Assembly (NCBI GenBank): GCA_004764695.1
Contig: SMSO01000025.1
Span: 5,386,362-5,450,361, forward strand
DNA length: 64,000 nucleotides
DNA from: Schizochytrium sp. TIO01
Taxonomy: Eukaryota > Sar > Bigyra > Thraustochytrida > Thraustochytriidae
Direction of reading: 5' to 3'
Both the position numbers and the translations under genes were made by a program. A model generated the notes under the pieces. That model saw only the letters and a list, made by a program, of their open reading frames with translations, searched no databases and was not told the origin of the DNA. Within the stretch, counting starts at the first letter, position 1, and each line of letters begins with the position of its first letter. This document shows, piece after piece, positions 11,153-23,800 of this stretch.

Positions 11153-14100
11153 ACTATATGTGCTCACCCTTGCATCTGACTTAAATCGACTCGTGTAAAC
11201 CTTCAATAGAAATTCACTTTCCCTTAGGCAAATCTTGCTTTCTTCCTCGCCAAAATCACCATTTAACGCTTTTAAAATAATGCGTTTGCTTTGATTAAAT
11301 GTAAAGCTTTACCCACTGAAGCAATAGTAGCATAAGGCTCTTATGTAGAATAGGTAACTGCTCCTGAAGTCCAAGTTGGATTATAAGAAGGTTGCCATCG
11401 AATTAAACTAGCACTTAAGATGAATATAATAGAGAATCACCGTGCCGAAGAAATTGGAAGTGCTTGGTGCGCGAGTTAATTTTCGAGGCTTTTATGTGAA
11501 CTGAAAAGCCACTAACATTTTGCCTGGTTCATCTTCTTACATCATTCAGTGTTGCGTAGCTGATCTGGACTCAGTGACGAAAAAATTGTGCAATACTAGC
11601 CGATGCCAAGTTCATGAAAAGTAGCAGTCAAGCGGGAACCTTTCTTTCTGGCTGAAATGCGAGTTGGGTACAATTTACACAAATTTATGCATACAGATTA
11701 AGCCGTGCGCGCTAGAGATTAGGTTTCCTGTTCTTTTAATTACAGCCAAGGTTTGGCTATGGGGACTGGACATTTGAGCGATTTGCTACGCACGCAAGCA
11801 CGTGCTAGGCACTTCGAAATGGTTGGTACTCGCACTGGAGCGCAGTTGATGTAACTTCGCTATGGTAAATCAAGCTGATTGATCTTGAACAATAGATAGA
11901 CCAAGTCCCTCTGTGTCTAGGACCTACTCATCTTTCTACTTGCAGGCTGGCTACCTGAAGCTGCCTTTTGTAACCTTGTTGAGGTTGTACCGACCAAGAA
12001 AACGGTGGCTGTTTATTGCTAAAAGTCTCGCTGCCTTGGCGACAAGCTTAACTAAGCCTTCCAGTGGTTCAAGTCGAATATAAGTTGAACACAGCAACCA
12101 CGCTAACCAAGCATTCGGCCACGTACGTTTCGAGCACTCGCACCAAAGCCTGTCGTTCTCCAATGATAATTCGACGTAGGAAACACTGTAACCTCAGCTC
12201 TGGGAATCGACGTGCGAACCAAATCTCAGATGTCCAAATTGCGCAGAAGCTACGTCAGTAGCAAGACGCTTGCAGAACCCAGAGAAATCTGGATCTTTTA
12301 AGTCGTCCTCCAAATCACGGCCTTTTATGGATTTTTTGCGCAGGGCCTTCCCGCCAGCCAGATAGTTGTTCTGAAGTAGCCCAAACAAGGCCGCATCCAC
12401 CACCTTGACGAGTAATCGTCGCATCCAATATTACAGCGACTCTTGACCATTTCAATCCTCTTGGCACAACTTCTTACAGAAGGTTCCCGAATTGAAGACT
12501 AAACGCTGGTTTCATAGTATCTCGAATTTGGCTTTCCCTAACTTTCTCTTGAAGCCCTGAACATCGTCATTTGAATTCGACAGACAACTAGCTAGCTAGC
12601 TAGGCAGGCACGCGATCGAGCGGTCCGTTACGATTCAATAAACTCTGGCCAAATTGCTTGCGCGAAGGCACATCCGGACAGTCGCGGAAACCAGCGAAGC
12701 TTGAAACAGAATCCGCAGGGATAAATGGTACGAATAAAAGACAATCCATTTATCCCTCCATCCAACCATCAAGTAAATATTTAAATGAATGAATGAATGA
12801 ATGAATGAATGAATGAATGAATGAATGAATGAATGAATGAATGAATGGGTGGATGGATGAATGTGGTAGGTGGACAGATTGGACGGAGAGATGCACGCGT
12901 GCCTGAGCGAGGTGCCTCGAGCCCAGAGGTCTTCCAGGACAGCTCGTGCGAGCCCGCGACCGCACGCGAGGTGTGTGCCCACAGCAAGTGCTTCTTACTC
13001 GCCGCAATGCAGCAGCGGCGCTGTGGGTTTCCCTGGCGCGCTGTCTGGGAACCCGCCCTGTGCTTCTGTGGGGAAGATAACAGGCGACGATTAAAGTCTG
13101 CCGCGAAGATCGTACGGAGCACCTTCTTAACACTGGACGAGTCGGAAAGGTCTCCCGTACGACCGCGTAAGAGGCGCGTTCCAACCAGAGAAGCCAAAAG
13201 GGCCTTCGTGAAACGAAGTTGAATTGGCCAAGGTGGAGGCGGCCTTCGAAACCCTACACTTACACGAGGCCGCGACGTCTTGAGCGTCTAGCTGGTTAGT
13301 TACGCGTGCGTATTGACCGGTATTGGGTGAACAAAATCGCAGCTGCGGCAGAGAAAGATTACCGTGCTTCGAGCTTTCTTTGACGCTTTCTTGGGCGCCT
13401 CCGCCCGCTTTGGGAGTGAGTTGAAAAGGCGCCGAATAAAGTGCAAGCTGAGGTGCTTGTGCCGGCGCAAGTTACCCGAAAGGGCTGACCTTTCAGCGAA
13501 CTCTGGCTAATCAGCGAGTGAAATGAGCAATCATTTCGTGAGTGGGTTCGCGCACGGGAGAGAAGAAGTCACTGCGTTTGAGGCTTTCTTTGCGCCCTTT
13601 CTGGTAGAGCCAAAGCAGGAGCAGAGTAGCGAGGAGGATGAAATCGTCTTCGGACTCTCCTCATTGGCCCCTTTTTGCATTTAACTGCCGTTTCTTTTCT
13701 TTTGCGTTTGAGCTTTTCTCTCTCCTTTCTTCTCACTCGACATGTCTTTACGAAAGAAATCGAGAGAAACAAGGTTAAAAGCAAATGGCGATTTGTCCAT
13801 TTTCATTGAAAAGATGGCGGGCTCAATGAAAAGATGGCGGGCGTTTAGTTGGTGTGTTCGCCATGAGCGAACGCCTCGCTGCAGCTGGACAGGCCTCTTT
13901 TGGAGCGCGCGCGTTTTTCGGGGCTGCTTGATGCTGATCTTTCCCTCATTGTTGCGTGAAGGATGACTGTTTATCCATGGAGTTTCAAATCAAGAGAAAG
14001 CTCCCGTTTTCGTTTTTTTCGGTTTGAAAAGTTCCAAGTGCAGTGCTGCCTTGCCGCATTCCGATTGACTCAAGCATCAAAGAGAAGTATCTAAGCCTGG

Positions 14101-14539
14101 TTCACGGAGAATTTAACCTTTCCCGGCGATGAGCAGAGGTCTGAAACACGTGCATAATCGATCCTGAATTCATACTCCTCTCCAAACGTTGTGCTGTTTT
14201 CAAAGATAATTAATGGTCGAGAGGAGAATGCTCTACCCAAACTCGGCCTACACGCCTTGGCAGCTCACGCGCAGTCAATACTAGTCCATGTTTAAATAGC
14301 TCTCACCTTGCATGAAGCCGAAGGGAGGGGATTAGTGGAAACACGTGTTTGACTCTTATTTACTTTTCTCTACTCAGAGTGAGAAATGTAAAAGACTCTA
14401 TAAAGATGAAGAAAGATAAACCTTCAAGTTTGGTTTCGAGGTCTTCTTTAGGCTCCAGCAAAACCTGAATCGACGGATTCAGACGACAGCAACTGCATCA
14501 AGCAAACGCTCTGTGCACGAAATATAAATATAAAACAAG
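11153..14539. other. Gene-free stretch between protease genes 3 and 4
   Basis: Mostly AT-rich unique DNA to about 12600, then a (GAAT)n microsatellite and a GC-rich island (about 12850-13450), then mixed DNA up to gene 4. No coding frame is supported. A TATA-like TATAAATATAAAA lies 5-20 bases before ATG 14540, which is too close to be a conventional TATA box unless the leader is very short. Confidence 0.5.
12785..12848. repeat. (GAAT)n microsatellite
   Basis: About sixteen near-perfect tetranucleotide units, followed by degenerate GGATGGATG. Confidence 0.95.
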
Positions 14540-16552
14540 ATGAACTCTCTTATTGCGCTCACCGTGGCAGCCCTGGCTGCCATGGTGCCTGCAAGCAATG
14601 CTTTCACGATCTCCCATGTGATCGTAAGCAGCGACCTCACGCGAAACGAATCTCTCTTGGAGGCTGCCCTTACCAACGCATCTGCTGCTTGGGGTGATAT
14701 GATTCGCTCCGAATTCGATGATCTGACCTTTACCTCATCTGTCAGCTTGAGCGACTACTGCAACGTTGACTATACCTTTACTTCTGGTGATGTCATTACA
14801 GATCTCCTGGTCCTTGTGCAGATTATCGATGGTGACACAGCCATGCGTGATATTGATGCTGCCCCATGTGTATTTTCTGACGTCGGCGATGACGACTCAG
14901 TCTACCTGCCCCGCGTAAGTGTCCTCAGTTTTACTTTGGACGCCATTGAAACTATTATTGACGGTGGATTCATTGCCACGATGATGGAGCACGAGTTTGG
15001 CCACCTGCTTGGTCTCAACACTCTTTGGAGCACCAACGGACTCATTTCCAACTCTACATATACTGGCACCTACGGTATCGAGGGATACATTGAAGTTGGT
15101 GGCAACGAGACAGAGACTTCTGTTCCTCTTGAGACTGATGACTATGATGGTGTACACTGGGATGAGCTCACCTTTGATACAGAGATCATGACTGGTCACC
15201 TTGACGGTCGTGTCCGGCCAATCTCGATTCTTTCTGTATGGGCTCTCAAAGATCTTGGTTACTCGGTCTGGCTTCAGAATGCCGAGGAAGAGTGGCTCCC
15301 GACTAGCGTCAAGGGTGGTAACTCCAACGGCAAGGGTGAAAAGGGAATGGGACTCTACGGTGATTACGTCGATGTCGACTTCACTTCTGAAGTTGCAGTC
15401 TTTGCTGATGGAACAATTTCTCTCACTACGATCACCAGCACCACCACCACCACTAGTGATGACGATGATGACGATACCACTCCCTATGTTAACACCGACT
15501 TCCCGTACAATACCCTCACAGACTACGCTGATACTATCCAGACTGCTCTTGATAGTGCCGCATCCAAGTGGAACGATGTGATTCGCACTGAACTTGATGA
15601 CATTGTATTTGAGTATGATACCACCTTGCCTACCTCGTGCGGTATTGATTACACTATTAATGCTGGTACTACAATCCAAAACCTTTTGGTCATCCTCCAG
15701 GTTGTTGAAGGTGGATCTGTAGATAAGGTCCTCCAGTCTAACCCGTGTATCTTTGCTGAGAGCGACGATGGTACTTACTTCCCTCGGGTGGGAGTCATCA
15801 CCCTGGATGCAGACAACTTCACTGGCTACATTGAGAAGGGATCTACTTTCCTCGAAGATTTCTTTGTGCACGAAATTGCCCATGTCCTTGGTGTAGGTAC
15901 CATGTGGAAGCCTTACCACCTTCTCGACGGTTCAGATTACAATGGTGATGCTGGTGTCTGGGGCTACAAGCAAGTTGGTGGTGCTTTGTCTGTCGAAAGT
16001 GTACCCATCGAAGTTGATGAGTGGGGTACCCGTCACTGGGATGAGACATACTTTGATAACGAGGTGCTGAGTGGACATATTGACGGTCGTTCGCGCCCTC
16101 TTTCACTTCTTACTGTGAACTCCCTTCGTGATATTGGCTATGAAATCTATGTACTCAATGCCGACGATTACGATATGGATGACTCAAAGCACACCAACAC
16201 TGGCTCTGGTACTTCAAACGGACGTAACTCCAGGGGACTTGGGGCCTACGACGACTATACCCCCCTTTCTGAGTCTGCTAAGGTTTATGTCTTTGCTGAT
16301 GGCTCTGTCAAGCAGAAACAAGTCGACTTTGCCGCCGCTCACTTTCACGGAGGCCCCTCTCCTTGGGAGCTTGGTATGACAGTCGTTGGTGCTGTTTTCA
16401 TCCTTAGCACACTCGTTCTCGCAACTATTCTCTGCTGCCGATGCTGGAAGCGCAAACAGATTGATGCTACTCAAACTGAGGTTGGCTCTGTGCCCCCTAA
16501 GACTGTGGAGATGGAGCAGGAGCTTTCTGACCGTGCCATGCGTGTGGTCTAA
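14540..16552 (+). CDS. Two-module leishmanolysin-like (M8) surface metalloprotease
   Basis: This 670-residue protein has a signal peptide (1 to about 21), two tandem metzincin modules, a transmembrane helix (about 609-633) and a basic-acidic tail ending MRVV. Module 1 has HEFGH at 151-155, H206 (VHWDE) and M217 in EIMTG. Module 2 has HEIAH at 444-448, then VLGVGTMW, and H499 (RHWDE), but the Met-turn position reads EVLSG, with Leu510 where every other module in the array has Met. A Thr/Asp linker (about 297-315) joins the modules, like the acidic linkers of the six-module gene. Module 2 may be weaker or structurally altered; loss of the Met-turn Met does not always abolish metzincin activity. 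ATG 14540 is followed directly by the signal peptide. Confidence 0.87.
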   Translation: MNSLIALTVAALAAMVPASNAFTISHVIVSSDLTRNESLLEAALTNASAAWGDMIRSEFDDLTFTSSVSLSDYCNVDYTFTSGDVITDLLVLVQIIDGDTAMRDIDAAPCVFSDVGDDDSVYLPRVSVLSFTLDAIETIIDGGFIATMMEHEFGHLLGLNTLWSTNGLISNSTYTGTYGIEGYIEVGGNETETSVPLETDDYDGVHWDELTFDTEIMTGHLDGRVRPISILSVWALKDLGYSVWLQNAEEEWLPTSVKGGNSNGKGEKGMGLYGDYVDVDFTSEVAVFADGTISLTTITSTTTTTSDDDDDDTTPYVNTDFPYNTLTDYADTIQTALDSAASKWNDVIRTELDDIVFEYDTTLPTSCGIDYTINAGTTIQNLLVILQVVEGGSVDKVLQSNPCIFAESDDGTYFPRVGVITLDADNFTGYIEKGSTFLEDFFVHEIAHVLGVGTMWKPYHLLDGSDYNGDAGVWGYKQVGGALSVESVPIEVDEWGTRHWDETYFDNEVLSGHIDGRSRPLSLLTVNSLRDIGYEIYVLNADDYDMDDSKHTNTGSGTSNGRNSRGLGAYDDYTPLSESAKVYVFADGSVKQKQVDFAAAHFHGGPSPWELGMTVVGAVFILSTLVLATILCCRCWKRKQIDATQTEVGSVPPKTVEMEQELSDRAMRVV

Positions 16553-19500
16553 ACCGTTGTTTTTGTAAACTGGATTTGGATCTTGGAGCGTTGTTGAATC
16601 TTTTCCACGCAGGTCATGCACTTGCTTATACATCCGTAGACTACCTTTATAAACACTATAATGCAATTACTTTGCCTTTTCATCAGAAACATGTGACTTC
16701 GTCTATTGTGTACAAGCCATTGAGCTCTAACTTGCAATATCTCTTGTACAAGATCAGGTTATACATCCCTTGGCGTGTTGCTCTCTTTCCCCTTGAGCTC
16801 AGTAGGTATCAATTTCTGTAAAGGAGACTTCATCGCTCGAAAATATTGTACTTTCAACTGTGCAAATCACCATGCATTTTCGTAGCTTGAAGATAGGGGA
16901 AAGCCTGGACATTGAAATCTAGTCTAGCGTCCCCAGCGGCAATTTATGACATTGTTTCAAACCCTACTCGTGAGCACACCGGCATCGCAAGCTGCAAAGT
17001 GTCAGCATTGCAACCTCCTGAGCGCAGGTTAAAAGGATGAATGCATACCCGAAGCAAGCAAGTGCAGTCATGAAGAGTATAGAGCAATCTCCAGAATCCT
17101 ATCCACCAGAACACTCGAAAGGGTCTTGTCTGGACGTGCGAAGCTCAACATGCCTTGTAAGTCCAACTTTAATCCCACGTGGTCTTGCCGACCGTGAAGA
17201 TGGTTACTAAACACAAAATATAGCTCTGCATCACGTCAGCAATGACACCATTGCGTAGAAGTCGATCTCTGTATGGTATTGGCCATCGAAGCCCAATAAG
17301 TCAATGTTTGTATCCTACTACTTTTAGCAAACATTTTACTTGAGGGCACCACCGCATGTTAGCGTTTGCCAATGATCTACTCAGCTCTCGAAGCATCAAT
17401 CCTACCCAATGGTTTCTTGAAGGAAAGGTAAGGGTTTAGTATAACCTACTTTCACATTATCATCACGTAGCAAAGAGACGACAAACTACTGCAGTCCTGA
17501 ATTTCTTACATGTTGTACAGTTTCGCATAGACAGAAAGACGAGGGGAAGCACTTGGAATATCTGAGAATAACAACTAGATGTCTCTGCAGCTTGCTCAAA
17601 ATGCTGTCAAAATGGTCACTAATATTTCAATTCAACTATGCAAGCTGATTAGGCTGCAACGAGGATCGTCCTTAGCAGACACAATTAGCCAATTTATTCT
17701 CGATTGAACAGCATTACCAGTCATTAAGCGTAAATGTAGTCTCTGGAATTGCCTGGAATGCGATCAGAGACCCATTAGAATTCTGATTTCCTCGAATCAT
17801 TAGTAACGTACTCCTATTCTAGGCTTAAGAGTAGGTTCAAGCATGCCAAAACGAAGCCATAACTAGAGGGTACACACTATAGCACGTTTCAACTTTTGTC
17901 ATAAAAGGTTGTCCGTACAATCGTTTTGAGTGGTCGCAGCTCGTTTGAGCTAATCCCAGCTAGGTGCATCTACTAAGACGCAGCATCTTCTCATTATGCT
18001 AGCACTTCAACATATATGCTTTTATACTTCCGAGGAATCAATCAAAGCGTCGCCGTTCTCCACGTGCGCCCATGCTTCCGTGACCAACGCTCGCCTTTTC
18101 ATTCATAGCACTAAGCTATGTCACGCTTGTCTGTGGCACGCCTTTCGTGCCGAATCGAAGCTTTCCTGGCTCAATTCCAGCTACTGAAATCTTTTTTCAA
18201 CTCATTTTTCGCAAATGCTTATGAACCTGTAGTATGATTCTTGGTAATCTTGTACAGGTTTTCTTCAAGAATAAAAATAGCTCATTTTCTTCGCCTTTCA
18301 GAAGCATGGTTTCCTCCCCCGAATAGGAAATGTAGGCAGGTATGAAATTTTATTCACCCAGCTGAATCATCTCCAAGGTCGAAACTTCAGAAAAGAAAGT
18401 TATTCCTTGTCGTCGAGAAATCAGGAAAGGCGCGAGCGCGAGGCACGTTTCATCTCCAGGTCGCTTCGCCCAATCTTGTCGGATTAAAGTTCCTCCGCGA
18501 GCGATGTCCGCGGGTATGACGCAGACCATCCATCCAACCCTTGCGCATGGTCTTGAGCCATTTGTGAAGTCTTTTCCAACTGCCTCTCGAGTCACCATCC
18601 TCAGGTTTACTCGATCTATCAATCGCCTTCTTTTAAGCTAGTAGCAATATGGAGGAAAGAAGGACGGGGAATCTCTCTTGAGCAGAGTGCACTCCGAGAA
18701 TTGATTTTTTCTTAAACCTCACGAGTTTTCCTTTCGAGATTTTCTGTACTTCGTCGCCAAATTTGCGGTACTGCGCAGCGACCACTGCTCGCAGCCTCTG
18801 CTTTCTTTCGCCAAACCTCGGGGCTCGAGAAGACCGCGTCTCCGAGAGCGGCCCTTCCTTTTATGCGCTGCAGTCGTGGCATCTCAGATGAAACTACAAA
18901 ACAGATTCCCGTCTTGAAACCTAAATCATTCTTTGAGCAGACCTACAGAATTGGAAGCGAGGAAGAAAGAATACAACCTTGTTTAGAAACATTTTTTTAT
19001 TTTTAATAAAGGAAGTAATAGTACCTACCTGCATACTTAGCAAGAGCGAACTAAAGAACCAACTTACAGATGAAGGACGCCGCCTCCTCCAGGTTACGAA
19101 GACGAAGCCATGCAATTCAGCGACGAGCACGTGTGTGTTTGAGGCCTCAAGATTGTCTCAGGGCCTTCTGGGTGCGGTTGTTCTATCTCGTTCAAAGCAG
19201 AGCCCACACGGGAGTTGGGACCTCGGCGCGTGGACCCCACGTGGAGAGGGAACCCGTAGACGAAGTTCACACTGAATCCCTCGGGGTAAAGATTGTACGT
19301 AGCAAGATGGAGCGTGATCTAAGCGAAGAAAAAGTTAACGAGAATGAGAATGAGAATGAGATTGACGCTCTGAATGGATCGGAGACCATGGCTCAGTTTC
19401 GCGAAAAGGGGCTCGAAAGGCGCAGGGGTTTTGAAGGTCAAACTTTCGTTCTCTAGTTTACTCCAGTTTTCTGCAGTTTTGCAGAGGAATAGTAAGTCAT

Positions 19501-20870
19501 TGGCGCTGGCTGAAGTTTCCCCGTGAAGTTTCTTCGTCGGGTTTCGACATGGGCTGCACATCCATCTCTCGGTTATTTCCGGTGGCAGAGATGAGAGCGA
19601 CGGTCCGCTCGGAGCAGACTCTTGATGGAAACGAAGCGTTTGGAGCCATAAAGATTGTACAGAGATGAACGAGATCGCCACTCTGGGTCGTGGCAGGCGA
19701 GCTCTGAGGGTTAGTATGGATTGGATTGGAATGGAAAATGGATTGTAAGAGCATTGTCAAAGCAGGCCAGTCAAACAACCGAAGAGGATCCACGGGTGGC
19801 GGCTGAAAAAAAGGTAAAGATTTGATGGGCCTGGGGCTGGTACCAGCGATGAACTTTGCGAGAGAAGAACAGAGCTTGGATAGAAAGGAAAAACCAATTT
19901 CAGCAGATACTTGCGCTGAGAGATAAAGCCTAAGTACGACAACGGCGGCGCCAGAGATCTTTTCTACTAACTGTTGATCTTTTTCTCTATTCTCAAAAGG
20001 CAAAACTCTGGGAAGGCGAGCTAGTTACGAGAAGAAAGGCGGAAAGAGGGAAAAAAAGTGTATTCAAAAAGTGCAGCTACACAAAAAGTGGGATAAAAGA
20101 AAGGGAACGATCAAAGAAATCATCAGCGGCGCAGAGAGCTGACGACGCGCTCGACAAATGATTGGCGGCGGCAAGCTGAGCTCATCGGACTTCAGCTCGC
20201 AGCCCGTCCCGAACCAAGTCTCGGAAGCCGCTCACTCGGGTCGGCATGCGTCCTCATGCGGAGGCAGCGAACTGTTATCTCAGAGAGGCTTGGCTTGCCC
20301 AGCCAGTTACAACGTAGATCAAGTGTTCAAATCAAGGTTGGATGCTTTAAGTTGTTTGTTCATGGCAAGGTCGTACGGAAGGCACTGTGGTAACTGCGGG
20401 TCCAACAGACAGATAGGAGGTGTCTTTGAGCGTAGCAGCTTTCTGTTATCTTGTTTGGCTGTGGAAGAATGGGATGCGGGCCTTATGATCGCTACCAACT
20501 TAAAGTACTAAGCGCCAAGCTTCTCTGACATGAGTATAGACATGAGCTCACACATATTCTCACTGACTTATCGCATGTTCCCTTTAGAAAAGACGGTTTT
20601 TTTTTCTGAATACAGAAAGGCAAAAACCTCTTAAAAATAAGACTGTACTGAATACGAAGCAAGGCACGGGCGAGCAACGATTTAGCACGCAGACAAGTAT
20701 TGATTTCTTCTTGGTCAGTAGTCAGAGAAAGACTAGCTTGCTTTAACTCGGGTTTAAAGTTTTTTTTTGTCGTAGCAGCTCTTACTAGGGAGCGCAGCTG
20801 GCTGGAGCCAGCAAAACCAAAACTGCAACCTGCAAGGGCTCATAAAAGGGCTTGGCGCAGGACTTTCACG
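16553..20870. other. Gene-free stretch between protease genes 4 and 5
   Basis: This is the largest gap in the array (4.3 kb) and is mostly unique DNA. An A/T tract with a T-run followed by an A-run lies at about 18989-19013. The composition becomes GC-richer from about 18350 to 20500. Frames such as the 117-codon one at 20158 have no recognisable motif. No remnant of a protease module was seen by eye. The reading frame of gene 5 stays open upstream to 20700, but from a TTG codon. Confidence 0.5.
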
Positions 20871-23800
20871 ATGATTAAAGCTATGAAGCTGTTGGCTCTG
20901 ACCTCCGCGGTCTTGTCAGCGGCTCTTGTAGAGGCCTCTTATATTTCATTTGAAGTTGTCACCAATGATCTTGATAGTGATTATGACAGTACTATCAATG
21001 AGTTCTTTACCAACGCTACAGCTAAATGGAACGATGTGATCTATTCATCTCTCGACGATCTTGAGTTCACATCGAAAACAAATGTTTCAAGCTACTGTGA
21101 TATTGACAAGGCTTATAGCTCGGGCGATACTATCTCAAACTTGACGATTCTTGTTTCAATTACCTCGGACGCAGCAGAGAACATTACTGCTAAGCCATGT
21201 GTTTTTGCAGAGTCTGATGGCACCTATCTTCCCCGTATTGGTGCAATCATTCTCAATGCTAATTACTTTGAAACTTATGTCGTAGACAGCACCTTCTTCA
21301 CCATCCGCCTTCTGGCTCACGAGATTGGCCACGTTCTTGGTCTTGGTACTCTCTGGAACGCCTACAATTATGTTGAATCTACTACTAAGTACAACGGCAA
21401 GCGTGGTGTTTGGGGCTATGTGCAGGTCTCCGGTGACGAAGACGTGACAACAGTGCCTATCACCTCCGATAACATATCCTCCTCCACTCCCGCCGAGCAC
21501 TGGTCGGAGACCGTTTTCACTGGTGAACTCATGACTGGCGTGCTCAACGGCAAGAAGAGTCCGCTTTCGATCCTCTCTGTTGATGCTCTTCGCGATATTG
21601 GATACCAGGTTATTGCTGAGAACTCTGAAGACTACGAGTTCAGTTATGTGGCTGACCACGAAGCTGCTGATGGAGATGCTCGCCGTCAGCTCGGAAACGG
21701 CCCCAGCGTCTACGGCGACTTCACTCCCATTGTTCTTAGTGATGGAATTGCTGTATTCTCCGATGGAACCATTGCAACGAAGACCGTTTCTGCTCTTGGA
21801 AACTCTTCGTACGCTTCCACCGACACTGATGATGATGACACTTCAACGGACTATGTTAACATTGAGATTGTCTCTAATGAGCTCTCTCAGTACACGTACA
21901 TCATTAAGGAGTACTTTGCCAACGCATCTGCTAAGTGGAACGACGTGATCTACACTTCGCTTGATGACCTAGAGTTTACCGAGGACGTTGACGTAACAGA
22001 CTATTGTGGTGTTCCTAAGACCTACTCTTCTGGTGACACCGTCTCCAACTTGACGATTCTTGTTGAGATCTCTTCATCTGCGGAGGAGAACATTACTGCT
22101 AAGCCATGCGTGTTTGCAGAGTCTGATGGCACCTATCTTCCCCGTATTGGTGTGATTATTCTGAACACTGATTTCTTTAGATATTACGTCGAAGACAGCA
22201 CCTTCTTCACCATCCGCCTTCTGGCTCACGAGATTGGCCACGTTCTTGGTCTTGGTACTCTCTGGAACGCCTACAATTATCTTGAATCTGACACCACGTA
22301 CGACGGCAAGCGTGGTGTTTGGGGCTATGTGCAAGTCTCCGGTGACGAAGACGTGACAACAGTGCCTATCACCTCCGAGCACTGGTCTGAGACTGTCTTC
22401 ACTGGTGAACTCATGACTGGCGTGCTCAACGGCAAGAAGAGTCCGCTTTCGATCCTCTCTGTTGATGCTCTTCGCGATATTGGATACCAGGTTATTGCTG
22501 AGAACTCTGAAGACTACGAGTTCAGTTACGTGGCTGACCACGAAGCTGCTGATGGAGATGCTCGCCGTCAGCTCGGAAACGGCCCCAGCGTCTACGGCGA
22601 CTTCACTGCCATTGACCTTGATGACGGAATTGCTGTATTCTCCGATGGAACCATTGCAACGAAGACCGTTTCTGCTCTTGGAAACTCTTCGTACGCTTCC
22701 ACCGACACTGATGATGATGATGACACTTCAACGGACTATGTTAACATCGAGATTGTCTCTAATGAGCTCTCTCAGTACACGTACATCATTAAGGAGTACT
22801 TTGCCAACGCATCTGCTAAGTGGAACGACGTGATCTACACTTCGCTTGATGACCTAGAGTTTACCGAGGACGTTGACGTAACAGACTATTGTGGTGTTCC
22901 TAAGACCTACTCTTCTGGTGACACCGTCTCCAACTTGACGATTCTTGTTGAGATCTCTTCATCTGCGGAGGAGAACATTACTGCTAAGCCATGCGTGTTT
23001 GCAGAGTCTGATGGCACCTATCTTCCCCGTATTGGTGTGATTATTCTGAACACTGATTTCTTTAGATATTACGTCGAAGACAGCACCTTCTTCACCATCC
23101 GCCTTCTGGCTCACGAGATTGGCCACGTTCTTGGTCTTGGTACTCTCTGGAACGCCTACAATTATCTTGAATCTGACACCACGTACGACGGCAAGCGTGG
23201 TGTTTGGGGCTATGTGCAAGTCTCCGGTGACGAAGACGTGACAACAGTACCTATCACCTCCGAGCACTGGTCTGAGACTGTTTTCACTGGTGAACTCATG
23301 ACTGGCGTGCTCAACGGCAAGAAGAGTCCGCTTTCGATCCTCTCTGTTGATGCTCTTCGCGATATTGGATACCAGGTTATTGCTGAGAACTCTGAAGACT
23401 ACGAGTTCAGTTATGTGGCCGACCACGAAGCTGCTGATGGAGATGCTCGCCGTCAGCTCGGAAACGGCCCCAGCGTCTACGGCGACTTCACTGCCATTGA
23501 CCTTGATGACGGAATTGCTGTATTCTCCGATGGAACCATTGCAACGAAGACCGTTTCTGCTCTTGGAAACTCTTCGTACGCTTCCACCGACACTGATGAT
23601 GATGATGACACTTCAACGGACTATGTTAACATCGAGATTGTCTCTAATGAGCTCTCTCAGTACACGTACATCATTAAGGAGTACTTTGCCAACGCATCTG
23701 CTAAGTGGAACAACGTGATCTACACTTCGCTTGATGACCTAGAGTTTACCGAGGACGTTGATATTTCGGACTCCTGTGGTATTCCCAAGACCTACTCTTC

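Noticed and set aside
14897-15919. 340-codon minus-strand open frame across the two-module protease gene
   Set aside because: It is antisense to clear catalytic motifs and has no family motif of its own. Long antisense frames follow from the codon bias of the sense gene, as at 2401-3039 and within the six-module gene.
19497-20003. 168-codon minus-strand frame before the six-module protease
   Set aside because: No known motif, erratic composition and overlapping alternatives in other frames.
20158-20511. 117-codon plus-strand frame upstream of the six-module protease
   Set aside because: It starts with ATG but shows no recognisable domain or helix pattern. Its length is compatible with chance in GC-rich DNA.
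20700-20870. 57-codon N-terminal extension of the six-module protease
   Set aside because: It begins at TTG, lacks ATG and would bury the signal peptide that starts at ATG 20871.
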